This document shows positions 21,601 through 32,206 of a DNA stretch of 64,000 nucleotides, one piece after another. Each line of letters starts with the position of its first letter. Within the stretch, counting starts at the first letter, position 1. The DNA is from Macrostomum hystrix (lineage: Eukaryota; Platyhelminthes; Macrostomidae). The notes beneath the pieces are model-generated. The model was given only the letters and a program-made list of their open reading frames with translations, was not told the DNA's origin and made no database searches. Location of the stretch: positions 2,310,501 to 2,374,500 of the forward strand of contig CATNEN010000010.1 in NCBI GenBank assembly GCA_950097015.1, given 5' to 3'. Both the position numbers and the translations under genes were made by a program.

Positions 21601-23502
21601 CAGCTCCCGGCTGTTCCGCGAAGGCGGCCTCTCGCCGTCGCAGGTCACGGCGGCCAACATGGCCCGCGCGGTCAGTCGCCGGTTCTGGGCTCTGGTGCAG
21701 GAGTCCGTGGAGGCTCAGTCGGACGCGTTGAAGGCGCTCAGATTCAACCTGGAGACGGAGTGGAAGCACCGGTTTCCTGGCAGACGGCAGTGCTCAAGGT
21801 TGGAGCTGTTTGAGAAGGCACGGTCGGACCTGCTGGATGAGGTGATGGCTCTCAGCGCCCTGCCGGCTGAGGTAAGCGGCGAGAACCAGGGATAATCGTG
21901 AGGGCCAGTTTTGTGGAGAGGAGAGTAAGAGGAGCGGATTTAGCTACAGGGAGCAGATTAAGATACAGGGAGCTTGATGACAGAAGCATACTTTTAAGAA
22001 CATTCACGAATGCATCCGCCCGCCCGTCCGCAGCGCTGGGAGGCGGCCTTCCATGACAGCCTGTCCGGCCCGCTGCTGTCGCACGCGCTCGACCTGCTCC
22101 TAGAAGCGGAGACCGGCGGCCCCGAAGCTGGCGGCGAGGAATTGCGGCCGGAGCTGCTGCAGACCCGGCTGGACATCGGCCTGCGCCGCTGGGTGGAGAC
22201 GGAGCTGCCCAGCCAGAGCGTGGCCACCGGCTGGGCGGTGCTCTACAAGCAGCTGGCAGCCCTGACCGCTGCCGCAGGCGGAGATCCCGTCCTGGAGCCG
22301 CTCTGCTCGGCCGTGCGAGCCGAGGCGCAAAAGTCCCACCACTGGGATCCGAAGGCGGAGGGCGCCCTGCGGGTGCTGCAGTCGGCGGCGCTGCTGGACG
22401 AAGGCGCCGAGCCGAGCCGGGCCGACTGGGACTCGGCTGTGGCGCTGCTGAGGCGGGCGCTGCAGCAGCGGCTGGCTGAGACCGAGGCCGAGCTCAGCAG
22501 AGTTTGCGGCCCCACTGGCTGGGCCGCTTGGCGAAGGGCGCCGACACCCGAGCAGCGCCGGCTGGCCAGGCTGGTGCGGGCACTGAGAACCACAGCTGCC
22601 GCATCCAGTGAGTCCCGCTGGCTCCTTTCGTCATGTGATGCCTGGGAGAACTGCTCTTCTACTCATCTGGTCCTTATTTGGAAACTCCTCCATCCATTCC
22701 TGGTTATAAAGGATCCCTGTCCTTCAGTCTGGTCATAGAGGAATTCCGATTTATTTGTCAGATATCTAGATAAACATTTCAGTCTATTAGTCTGCTGCTT
22801 GAGTATTTTTATTTCCTTGAACCGAAAAAATACTTTAAAGCCATTCGCGACATTCCCAAATTCGATTCCCCTCTAAATTCTACTCTCCGCGCAGCCTCCG
22901 CTGCATTCCCGGCTGCCAACCTGTCGCCAGCCGACCTCGTCGCTGCCAGGCGCTGCTTCGCCAGCATCGCCGGCGAGGCACCATCAGATGTCGCAGGCGA
23001 ATCATCGTCTTCTTCATCAGCTGCTTCCACCACCGACGAAGAGCTGCGCGCCGCCTGGCCGCTGGTTCGCCGACAGATGGCGCTGCGGGCCGGCCTGGCC
23101 AACTGTGACCAATGCGCCCGCATGTTCTACCACCACCAGCAGCACCTGCCCTCCGCAGCCGCCTGCGCCGCCGTGCCCTACTTTCACCGGGTCGGCCGCA
23201 TGCTGGACGCTACCAGCTCAGCGCTGCGCCAGCAGGCCGTCAACAATGAGACTCGTCGACTCGAACGCGCCGTCAGCGAGGCGCTCGCCGGGCTAGCGGC
23301 CGAGCCCGGCCGGCTGCGCGAGTCCCTTCGCGGCCGAAGCGTCCAGCTGGCCGAAGACATTCAGAGCGTCCGGCTGGCCGAGGAAAAGCTGGACAGATTC
23401 ATCGAGGCGCTGAACTCCGCGGCCGCGTCTACAATTGAAGATCAAGCCGCCGACGTCGACGGCGACAGTGGCGGTTTCAAGTCGCGGCGAGAGCTCGCAT
23501 AG
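15624..23502 (+). CDS. OPA1: OPA1, mitochondrial inner-membrane dynamin-like GTPase (six exons)
   Basis: Exons 15624-16013, 19354-19832, 20657-21056, 21458-21871, 22034-22607 and 22895-23502 join in frame to 954 residues (human 960), all with GT/AG borders. Exon 1 gives an Arg/Leu-rich mitochondrial presequence and a hydrophobic [15 protein letters not shown] anchor. Exon 2 adds a coiled coil (about residues 145-205), then MYSEVLD and the P-loop GDQSSGKTS with switch-I RFPRG-type sequence and MMTRAP. Exon 3 has switch II DLPGI and the guanine-binding TKMD. Exon 4 begins the middle domain ([20 protein letters not shown]). Exons 5 and 6 form the stalk and paddle region, with [12 protein letters not shown] and the C-terminal [24 protein letters not shown] helix. 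OPA1 fuses inner membranes and shapes cristae; long and short forms arise by proteolysis. An acceptor AAACTTCAG ends four bases before the ATG. The exon 2 start at 19354 rather than 19346 was chosen because it keeps phase 0. Confidence 0.95.
16095..16905 (+). repeat. 17-bp minisatellite in OPA1 intron 1 (about 45 units)
   Basis: The unit is ATGACCCCATGACTACC, with interspersed ATGACTAACATGACCCA variants that recur in blocks. It starts about 80 bases after the exon 1 donor. The same family reappears in intron 2 (19860-20270) and as scattered words near 18495-18560. Confidence 0.93.
17352..18171 (-). CDS. Possible nested gene: Cys-rich zinc finger plus coiled coil
   Basis: On the minus strand inside OPA1 intron 1. 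A frame starting at 18171 encodes CX2C-X7-CX2C-X7-CX2C (Cys14, 17, 25, 28, 36, 39), a B-box-like zinc-ribbon pattern. It stays open to a possible donor at 17795|17794 (GATGC|GTAGAT). A second exon, starting at 17625 after TTCTGGGTCCCAG, keeps the phase and encodes a clear coiled coil ([19 protein letters not shown]) before a stop at 17352. The joined product would have about 216 residues. An acceptor TTTTTTATAAG ends at 18173, just before the ATG. A short upstream frame at 18386 with a good donor (AAGAAG|GTATCA) is an alternative first exon but does not join in phase. An earlier donor after codon 50 (AAGCAG|GTCGTC) and further exons around 17290-17020 are also possible. Family not recognised; ATG14-like proteins have a comparable Cys-plus-coil order but no clear match. 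Confidence 0.4.
18919..19233 (+). mobile_element. SINE-B, full-length copy with 12-bp target-site duplication
   Basis: tRNA-like head with AGTGGTTAGA (A-box-like) and GGGTTCGATTCC (perfect B box), then a central block GTGTCCTTTAGCAAGACACT, a GGGTACCAGCATCAGCTGGG block and a 3' tail of ATT repeats. The direct repeat ATTATTAGGATA lies at 18907-18918 and at 19234-19245 and defines the ends. The related copy at 45115 keeps the anticodon arm with CAT, so the source looks like elongator tRNA-Met; this copy has lost that arm. Similar GCAAGACACTTAA cores are known from animal SINE families. It lies in OPA1 intron 1. Confidence 0.9.
19860..20270 (+). repeat. 17-bp minisatellite in OPA1 intron 2
   Basis: Unit ATGACCCAATGACTAGA, with ATGACCAGA and ATGAATACC variants. 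It begins 27 bases after the exon 2 donor and is broken by a SINE at 20271; a few units (ATGACTATCATGACCCAATG) resume at about 20622, right before the exon 3 acceptor. Confidence 0.92.
20271..20612 (+). mobile_element. SINE-A copy inside the OPA1 intron 2 minisatellite
   Basis: A box TGGTAGAGCGG at 20281-20291 and B-box-like GAGCTCGATTTCG near 20324-20336, then a body with GGCGAGGCCACATTTAGA, GAGAAGGCTTGG, GAGAAAGTCAGGGCAGATGT and CAGGAGTCAGCGAAATGGGC, ending in ATT repeats. Further copies are at 27056, 41125 and (reverse) 42238. The array units on both sides show it jumped into the array. Confidence 0.9.
21118..21440 (+). repeat. 13/26-bp pyrimidine-rich repeat filling OPA1 intron 3
   Basis: Alternating CCATCCGCCTGTT and CCATCCGCCCCTT words, degrading on the right into CCATCCGCCATCTT forms. 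It occupies nearly all of the 401-base intron between exons 3 and 4 and supplies a long polypyrimidine tract before the acceptor at 21457. Confidence 0.92.
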
Positions 23503-24189
23503 TCGGCGGAGAAGAAGTGCTTCGCAGACGGCCCGCGGTTTCGGCTGCGGGTGATCGGTGTACTTTTGTGGCAGTTCGATCCTGGATTCTCTATGATCTT
23601 GACTGGCTCTGAAATGTGATTTGCCATTTGAGTTTTCTTTTGCTTTAGAGCTTATTTTTATTCTGCTGACCCTCTCGCTACTACCGCAAGTAGCAAGCAG
23701 TGGAAGACGAGTTTTGTATAATTTTTTCTTTTGTCAAGAGAAAATTATGCGCTTTGGCCTGTGCTTAAAACGTTTGTTGAGAAATAGTTTCTGTTGAAAA
23801 TAATTCTTTCTACATTTTCTTTCTGAATTTCTGTCTAAATGAGCATATACTTATTGCGCAACTGCCTACTGTCATGGCATACTTTCAGTGGTATCGCTCG
23901 TATTTTAATCAACAACTTCGCTTAATTTTTCTTGATTGCGTTGCATCATTATTAGCTCGTATTTCTGGCGCCGTTTAGTAGCGTGTACAAAAATAATAAC
24001 ACGGCAGAGCTAACGTTAATAGAGACACCTACACTCGGCTGTATTTTCATGCTTATTGCGTTTCAAATATAATTATCCCGCTTTGCATTCTGTTTAGTAC
24101 TGTACACTTCATCCTTACAAATGATTGCGGCCTGCAATGCGTTTTATTAGCTCACAATTACTTTCTGTGAAAGCTGAAACATGTTATTT
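23503..24189. other. OPA1 3' UTR / spacer
   Basis: AT-rich with no exact AATAAA that I can see between the OPA1 stop and the next array, so the poly(A) site is not placed. No gene. Confidence 0.4.
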
Positions 24190-25790
24190 GGGATCACGGC
24201 ACTCTTGACTTAGTTGGGATCATGGCACTCTTGACTTAGTTGGGATCATGGCACTCTTGACTCAGTTGGGATCATGGCACTCTTGACTCAGTTGGGATCA
24301 TGGCACTCTTGACTCTGTTGGGATCATGACACCATGACTCGGTTGGGATCATGGCACTCTTGACTCGGTTGGGATCATGACACTCTTGACTCGGTTGGGA
24401 TCATGACACTCTTGACTCTGTTGGGATCATGACACTCTTGACTCTGTTGGGATCATGACACTCTTGACTCTGTTGGGATCATGACACCATGACTCTGTTG
24501 GGATCATGGCACTCTTGACTTAGTTGGGATCATGACACTCTTGACTCTGTTGGGATCATGACACCATGACTCTGTTGGGATCATGGCACTCTTGACTCAG
24601 TTGGGATCATGGCACTCTTGACTCAGTTGGGATCATGACACTCTTGACTTAGTTGGGATCATGACACTCTTGACTTAGTTGGGATCATGACACTATTGAC
24701 TCAGTTGGGATCAATACACTCTTGACTTAGTTGGGATCATGACACTCTTGACTTAGTTGGGATCACGGCACTCTTGACTTAGTTGGGATCATGGCACTCT
24801 TGACTTAGTTGGGATCATGGCACTCTTGACTCAGTTGGGATCATGGCACTCTTGACTCAGTTGGGATCATGGCACTCTTGACTCTGTTGGGATCATGACA
24901 CCATGACTCGGTTGGGATCATGGCACTCTTGACTCGGTTGGGATCATGACACCATGACTCGGTTGGGATCATGGCACTCTTGACTCGGTTGGGATCATGA
25001 CACTCTTGACTCGGTTGGGATCATGACACTCTTGACTCTGTTGGGATCATGACACTCTTGACTCTGTTGGGATCATGACACCATGACTCTGTTGGGATCA
25101 TGGCACTCTTGACTTAGTTGGGATCATGACACTCTTGACTCTGTTGGGATCATGACACCATGACTCTGTTGGGATCATGGCACTCTTGACTCAGTTGGGA
25201 TCATGGCACTCTTGACTCAGTTGGGATCATGACACTCTTGACTTAGTTGGGATCATGACACTCTTGACTTAGTTGGGATCATGACACTATTGACTCAGTT
25301 GGGATCAATACACTCTTGACTTAGTTGGGATCATGACACTCTTGACTTAGTTGGGATCATGACACTCTTGACTTAGTTGGGATCATGACACTATTGACTC
25401 AGTTGGGATCAATACACTCTTGACTTAGTTGGGATCATGGCACTCTTGACTTAGTTGGGATCATGACACTATTGACTCAGTTGGGATCATGACACTATTG
25501 ACTCAGTTGGGATCAATGCACTCTTGACTCAGTTGGGATCATGGCACTCTTGACTCTGTTGGGATCATGGCACTCTTGACTCTGTTGGGATCATGGCACT
25601 CTTGACTCTGTTGGGATCATGGCAGTCTTGACTCTGTTGGGATCATGACACCATGACTCTGTTGGGATCATGGCACTCTTGACTCAGTTGGGATCATGGC
25701 ACTCTTGACTCTGTTGGGATCATGGCACTCTTGACTCTGTTGGGATCATGGCACTCTTGACTCAGTTGGGATCATGACTCTCTTGACTCA
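24190..25790 (+). repeat. 26-bp minisatellite with higher-order structure (about 62 units)
   Basis: The unit core is TTGGGATCATGACACTCT followed by TGACTCTG, TGACTCAG, TGACTTAG or TGACTCGG. A shortened unit with GACACCATGACT recurs. The distinctive GATCACGGCACTC unit occurs at 24192 and again at 24761, and the order of variants after both is nearly the same, so a block of about 570 bp was itself duplicated. Confidence 0.94.
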
Positions 25791-26519
25791 TGACTCATGC
25801 GTGACACCACTTGAAATCCCATTGGGTTCATGACACGCTCGATTATTTTAGGATCATAGCACGCTTGAGGCCCCACTAGCATGATGATGGCCCCAGTATT
25901 AGGATCAGCAGGTAGTGATGTTGAGTTAAGGTGTGCAGCCCTAATTAGCTGTTTACTGGGCAGTGCCGTAGCTGTCTGCAACTGAGTCCACGAGTCGATT
26001 CGGCTTGAGCAGTGCCGCGGCCAGCTCAGTCTCTCAGCAGCGCCCTCACTACAGGCGTCCTCAAAGTCCTATTTGATTTAGTTCCAAGCCTGGCAGCCCC
26101 TCTCAGTCCAGTTAGAAGCGATTCATGCCAACTTGCTGTTATTGAATTACGATGAGTCTGTGCTCAGATGCCCCAGCCCGCCGCTGTTGAATTTGAGAGC
26201 GCGGAATTAGAGTGGGGCTGGGAAATAATGACATTAGACCTCAGGTCGGTAACGAACTTGTCCTGTAATTCAATATTAGAAAAAACTGCCTGAAATTGAA
26301 CGCGCACCGCGCCACACACCCGACGCCTCCCCTGAAGTCTCCTCTGAGGCCTGGCGAAATGGGAAAATATTTATTTTCACTGAATTCCCCCTGCAGCGGT
26401 TGTAGAGAAGTTGAAGGCATTCATAATTTATTGCAGTCTGTTAGGCTCGCTTTGTTGGGACTGGGAACTGACCCTGGGTCATGTCCCTTCCCGTGCTTTG
26501 ATGGCACCTTGACTAGATT
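25791..26519. other. Unique sequence between two related arrays
   Basis: About 700 bases without a gene. Bases 25791-25870 are decayed repeat units (GGTTCATGACACGCT, TTAGGATCATAGCACGCT). Confidence 0.4.
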
Positions 26520-27055
26520 GTCCTTAGATCTAATGGCATCTTGACCTTGATTGCCTTTGGGATCTAATAAGACCTTGACTAGATTATCCTTGGATCTCAT
26601 GGCACCTTGACTAGATTGTCCTTGGGATCTAATAAGACCTTGACTAGATTATCCTTGGATCTCATGGCACCTTGACTAGATTGTCCTTGGGATCTAATAA
26701 GACCTTGACTAGATTGTCCATGGATCTAATGGCACCTTGACTAGATTGTCCATGGATCTAATGGCACCTTGACTAGATTGTCCATGGATCTAATGGCACC
26801 TTGATTAGATTGTCCTTGGATCTAATGGCACCTTGACTAGATTGTCCTTGGGATCTAATAAGACCTTGACTAGATTGTCCTTGGATCTAATGGCACCTTG
26901 ACTAGATTATCCTTGGAGCTAATGGCACCTTGACTAGATTATCCTTGGAGCTAATGGCACCTTGACTAGATTGTCCATGAGATCTAATGGCACCTTGACT
27001 AGATTGTCCTTGGATCTAATGGCACCTTGGTATCCTTGGATCTAATGGCTCCTAA
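26520..27055 (+). repeat. 32-bp minisatellite (about 16 units), related to the 26-bp array
   Basis: The unit is GGATCTAATGGCACCTTGAC then TAGATTGTCCTT, with AATAAGACC and TTATCC variants. It shares TTGGGATC-ATGGCAC-TTGACT with the 26-bp array 700 bases upstream. One more unit (CCTTGGGATCTAATGGCGCC) follows the SINE at 27433, so the SINE interrupts the array. Confidence 0.93.
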
Positions 27056-27420
27056 CGGGGTCAGTGGCAGAGCGGTTAATGCGGTTGCCTCTAGTACCAA
27101 GGTCTATGAGCTTTTTTTCGCGGCGAGGCCACATTAAATTGGGGCGCAGCCTCGGAGAGAAGGCTTGGGGGCTTGTCGTGCAATTTACGCCCTTGAGGGC
27201 CTGCATTCAAGGTACAGTGAAAGTGGACTGAGAAAGTCAGGGCAGATGTACACACATGTACAAGTGTGTGCGTGTGTGCTCAGGAGTCAGCAAAATTGGC
27301 AGAATTGCCTCCTCGCTGGCTGCGGGTCTAGTGTCACCAAATGGTGTACCATTGCCCAAACCCTCCTTCAAAAATAATAAGTAAACAGTAATGATGAGTA
27401 ATAAAAATAATAATAATAGC
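27056..27420 (+). mobile_element. SINE-A copy inserted in the 32-bp array
   Basis: A box TGGCAGAGCGG at 27065-27075, a degraded B box (ATGAGCTTTTTTTCGC), the SINE-A body (GGCGAGGCCACATTAAATTG, GAGAAGGCTTGGGGG, GAGAAAGTCAGGGCAGATGT, CAGGAGTCAGCAAAATTGGC) and an AATAATAATA tail. Array units lie on both sides. Confidence 0.9.
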
Positions 27421-27479
27421 ACTTAATCAGTCCTTGGGATCTAATGGCGCCTTGGCTAGATTATTGGCATTGGCATTCA

Positions 27480-30400
27480 ATTAGGTTCTAAAAAATGGCA
27501 TATCGATTTTGAGTACCCCTGCCAAGTATCCAAGTGCTCCAGCCCAACATTGAGCTGCTCGCAAATCAATCGCTTTCACACTGGCCCTCTGGGAGAAAGT
27601 TGTAGCTGAGCTTTCTGCTGTTCCCCAGTGATTTCTCAGTTGAAAGTAGCTCTCCCTAACTCGCAAACTCAACTTGCTCGGACTGGTTAGTTTATTGAGC
27701 ACAGGGGCTAGTACTGCTGTGTCGCCACTGCCTCAGCAGTTGTCGGACGCGGGTGAGCAGGGGCTAACTGAGTTTGCTGGGGCGGCTGAGCATATTTGAG
27801 AGTTCAGTTTCAGTTAAATAAAGTAAAAGTGTAGCTAAGCCCTTGCCCGATCTACACCAGGGCTACACCAGGGCTGTTGTTCCGTGCTCAGAAATCCCCA
27901 ATTCTCAATGACGCCCTCCCCGGCCCAGTCCAGTATAGAGGCTTTGAGCTTGAGCTGTGGGCAGTTTTTGGGAAGTGAGCAAGTGTGTCCCTTCCCTCAT
28001 TCCCCCATTTTATTACTTATTCACTTCAATCAATTCCCTTATTTCCTTAGCGAAGGGGTTTAGCTAACTAACTGAAATCCCTCCTCCTCTCTCCCCTCTG
28101 CCCGGCCTGAAGCTTGTCGCTTCCCTCTCCTCCGCTCCCCCAGCCCCGAATCTAGTAATTTATTCATTTTCCAAGTTTTACTTAATAAGTCGGGGACACG
28201 GCCGGCAGATGGGGAACCAGCCGCCCCTTCCCTCCCCTCATCCCCCGCCGACCAGAGCTAGGGGTGGGAATAGGGAAGAAGGCGGATTTGCATCTTACAC
28301 CGCGGTCCCCAGACCCTTCCAACTTGTCTATCTGCACACACACACGCTGTATTAACTCCCCCTAATCACTGCCCATCTGTGCGGCCCGCAGCACCGGGGT
28401 CGCGTTCATTGGACAAATTCGAAGCGAGCGCCCACCCCACTCCGCAGCCCAAAACATTCCCAGTCCTTACTGACTCATTCAATCATTTATTCCATTTCTC
28501 TGATTCTTTATTCCCCTGCCCCACCAGCCCTAAATATATCCCCTAGTCAGTCATTTGCTTCCTTTTCAAACTCGAAAAGCCGGACAAGCAGCAACCCCCG
28601 GCCCTGGGACTGGATTCCTTCCCCTCTAGCCGAAGACCCCTCAGTTTAGCGCGCGCTCGGCGGGCCCCGTCATTAATTCGAGTCTCCTTTTTAGTCATTG
28701 GCGCCCCACCCCACCCTCCGGCCCTCACCCCGGCCGGACTGATATATTGAATTTGTACATTGGGCTCGCTATCATTTCCAATTCCAATAGGCCCGCCCGC
28801 CCCGCGCCCCAGCCCCACTCCCTGTTCATTTCTTATTTGTTAAAAAGAACTGGCCAGCCCCCCCCCAAGTCCATTTCATTGGGTTTTAGGATTCGATTCC
28901 TGCCTGAACTGCCTCTCTGACTCATTGGGTCTTCGCTAGGGCTGTATTATATTATATATTTAATAAAAGCCTGGCCAAATAGATCAAGCCCTCAAGCCTC
29001 CAGCCCCCGCTTTATCGCCAACAGCCAGAGAACTAGACTTTCTTCTCTGCCTTTCTGTGTTTTGCCGCAAATCACTTTTGCTTTCGATCGGATCTGCGCA
29101 AAAAATTCAATCGATAAATCAATTATTGGTTTGATATCGAGTTGAGACTGACAGGTGCCAGTTTAGTTGGCTATTCGGCAGCTGGAAATCTCCGAGGCAC
29201 GCAGGCGGAGCTGCAACACCAGTTCGTGTCCCACCGGTAAGTGCTCTGTTTCCCAATTTGCCATGCATCAAACTGACATGAAGTCCATGGCGTGTGGCGC
29301 GTGTCCAACAACACGGATTGCGCCCGGCGCTGTGTTGCCACGCTGAGACTGACTGGCCAGTCTGGGTTGGGGCCGCGATCCTTGAAAAGACAAAGAGCAT
29401 GGCTTTCGGATAAGGGACGCGGCTTTTGGGAGCCATATTAAGTTTTAGTGTCTATCTGCGGACTTATTGCTTTCCCTGTTTCTGATCCTGCGGTATTCGC
29501 AAAGTTGGTATAATAACTTGAAGCAGCAGCGGCAGTACTTGTCCAGTTTACATCGGTTCGGTCCTGGGGCTGCAGATGCTTAGTTGCAAGTGGCAATTGC
29601 AGTTCACTATTGCAGTTGCACTGAGGCCCAGGCCTCAATAAATAAATGAGAGGCCGACCGGACCCTACATTTTCAACTGGGCCCGCACCTTAGTCATTAA
29701 AATTCTCCCCCTCACTCGTGTCTCTCTTACTCCTTAGTTAAATCTCCCCTTCATTGCATCAGCTCCCTATTTTCCTGTCCTCCCTTTCCCACTGAGGAGC
29801 CTGGCTGTGGGCCCTATAAAATTGTTTGGGCTCCGAAAATATTGCCAACATGGGAGATGCTAGCGACTTGAGGCCCTCGCAGTTCACGCACGCGCGGGCC
29901 CGATAAACATGCAGGCTGGCATATGCAAATATAAATTAGGTAATAAAAACCCTTGCATCCTAGGAGGGGAGAAATAGAAGGAATTAATCAAATTCCCCGC
30001 CAAAACTCCCCTAGCCCGCCGCCTCTTTGCTAAAGGGGGCCGCCCACCCCCCTCCTCCTCAGTCATGACTAACTCCAATAACCAGTAATAAATTGAATAA
30101 TAAAATTCGGCCTCGAATAGTGGAGGGGGTGGGTGCACAACCGAGCCCGGAGTTCCCCCCGAAGATAGGGAAACACAGGGTGGTGCAAACTGCTTTTGCA
30201 AAGCCGAAAGACACAGAAGGCAGACAAAGAGCTAATTAAATTAAGTCACTTCACCTAGCACCGGCTGGTTCCCCTGCTACAAACAACACGAGGCAAGGAC
30301 TAAGACTTATTGCTAGTTTGCATTCGCACCGAGGCTTAGTTCCACACTCTCAAAGTCACAATTAGATTTAGAAATTTCTACTAAAAGCAAGAGAGAAATA

Positions 30401-32186
30401 AAGGCAGTAGACATTGCCTCTGCGCAGTGATCGAATATTTTGTTCTCGACTAGAAAGATATCTGCGGACAAACAATTATAAATCCTTGTTTGCCCGAACG
30501 CTGAAGACAGAAACCATTATTATTTTAAATTCGCGCCATTTTTAGATGTCGAATCTAGTATGTGCGTTAAATACGATCCTCAGATTTGCTTATTTTCGAA
30601 GCGCAACACGCAGAAAGTAAAATTGGACTTTTTAACGAACTGAACTTTGTCGATTTTGAGTTTTATTTGAAGTTAAACAGACAACGAAAAGCAGCAATGC
30701 TCTATGCAAATTATCTAGCATCTGCATCTGCAGCCCTTGCCTAGTGAATAATGGGAGAGTTTTTGCCAGTCGCAAAAATTTTTCTCTAGTTTGTAGTTCG
30801 GTCGGCCGAAAAATTCACGACTCGAGTGATCCTCCCTCAGCAGGACTAAAGTTGTGTTTATGTACATAATATAATTATTACAAACTCAGCCCCGCTGAGC
30901 ACAGCTCTAGCTAAAGTCGAGTAGCAATTTACTAAGCCGAACAACTAGTGAGTGAGTAGTGACTGATACCGCCGTGCGGCATTGGTTGGTAGCTTCCTAG
31001 TTTAGAAAATTTCTAACCAAAGTAGCAGTGTCCAACTCAGTGAAATTCGCTCTATGCGAAAAATCCAATCAACTACATGGTAATTAAGCCAGCGCCCTGC
31101 TCTGGCGGGCCTTGGCTGACTCGGAGCCAGCCCGATCGGTCTTCCCTGGCTATAATTAATATAATGCAGAGGCTGCAATTATTATTACCGTTAGTGAGTG
31201 ATTATTCTGATACTGGCCAGCTCCCCCAGTAAATCTAATAATTAAAACTGCGGTCTGTCATGCGATTTGATCAGAATTTATTACATGAACGCTGCGGCCA
31301 CCCCTGCCACGGCCTAGACTTGTGCAGCCAAAGTGAGATTCCGAGTTGGGGGAAAAGAGAGCGGAGAAGATCCCCAAGGCTCCGGGGGGATGTTTTTGCA
31401 ATCGTAAACGAATTTTTTGTTTCCCACGCGTCGCCCATCAAAGCCGGGACCGTTGGTACAGTCACCGACCGGGCGACCCGAAGTTTTTTTGTTTCAAAAA
31501 TACGGGAAAGAAAAATTGGGATTTGGGAAGTCGCTCCCTACGCCCCATCTCTAATTATTGGCCTACTGATCCCTATTAAAAACTTCGTTGAAATAATAGC
31601 TAGCGGAGAGCTAGGCAGCAGCGATTCTGAATAGCGTGCAGCCGCGCATCTCCGAGATGACGGCAGGTGCACGCGATGCGCTCGGCATGGGATAATAGGG
31701 ATAATAGCTATAATAGCGATGGCAGAGTAGGCAGAAAGGTAGCGAGAAGCAAAAGAAAAGATTTCAAGTAGTCGCAAATCGCTTTCCTATTGCGCAGGCG
31801 GGCGATCACTATCACTGCCCGTGTGCAACTTTTACAAGAAGGCCGAAGTTGCTGAACTAATTGAATGCCGAGCTGTTCTGCTGCTTTTAGCGCAGTGCCT
31901 TGTAATCAGAAAATAGCAGATTTCTCTGTCGCACAGGCGGAGCAGTTTGATACCTCCGATCGGCTATTTTTGTCCTGTTTATTTTCGTGTCACTGCGCAG
32001 CATTGCCTTGTGATCTGCAGCATAACTAATAATACATGATTAGTTAGGCCAGCTGCTGCTGCTGAGTTCAGCCCGAGATCGTCAACAGTCAGCTGAACAT
32101 ATTTATGAACGCTTAATTATGAACGCTTTCTAACGGGTGGGTCCAGCTGAAGCCACTCCAGCCACTCCCTGAACTCTCACCCGCAG
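27480..32186. other. 4.7-kb non-coding stretch upstream of the zinc-finger gene
   Basis: No coding region, RNA gene, array or transposon end is evident. 27950-28880 is C/T-rich on the plus strand with many CCCC and CTCC runs; 29640-30240 is similar. Short AT blocks (TAATTATATTATATATTTAA-like, e.g. near 28945) are scattered between GC-rich parts. The stretch ends at an acceptor (CTCTCACCCGCAG, ending 32186). Such a long, tandem-array-free stretch is unusual in this window; it may be a regulatory domain or a long outron of the gene at 32207. That is inference. Confidence 0.4.
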
Positions 32187-32206
32187 ACCGCACGCATCAG
32201 CGCATC

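Noticed and set aside
27237-27422. Leu-rich minus-strand frame
   Set aside because: Antisense of the SINE-A tail of AAT repeats.
31260-31634. 124-codon plus-strand frame
   Set aside because: No domain, no acceptor or start context, and a base composition no different from the surrounding spacer.
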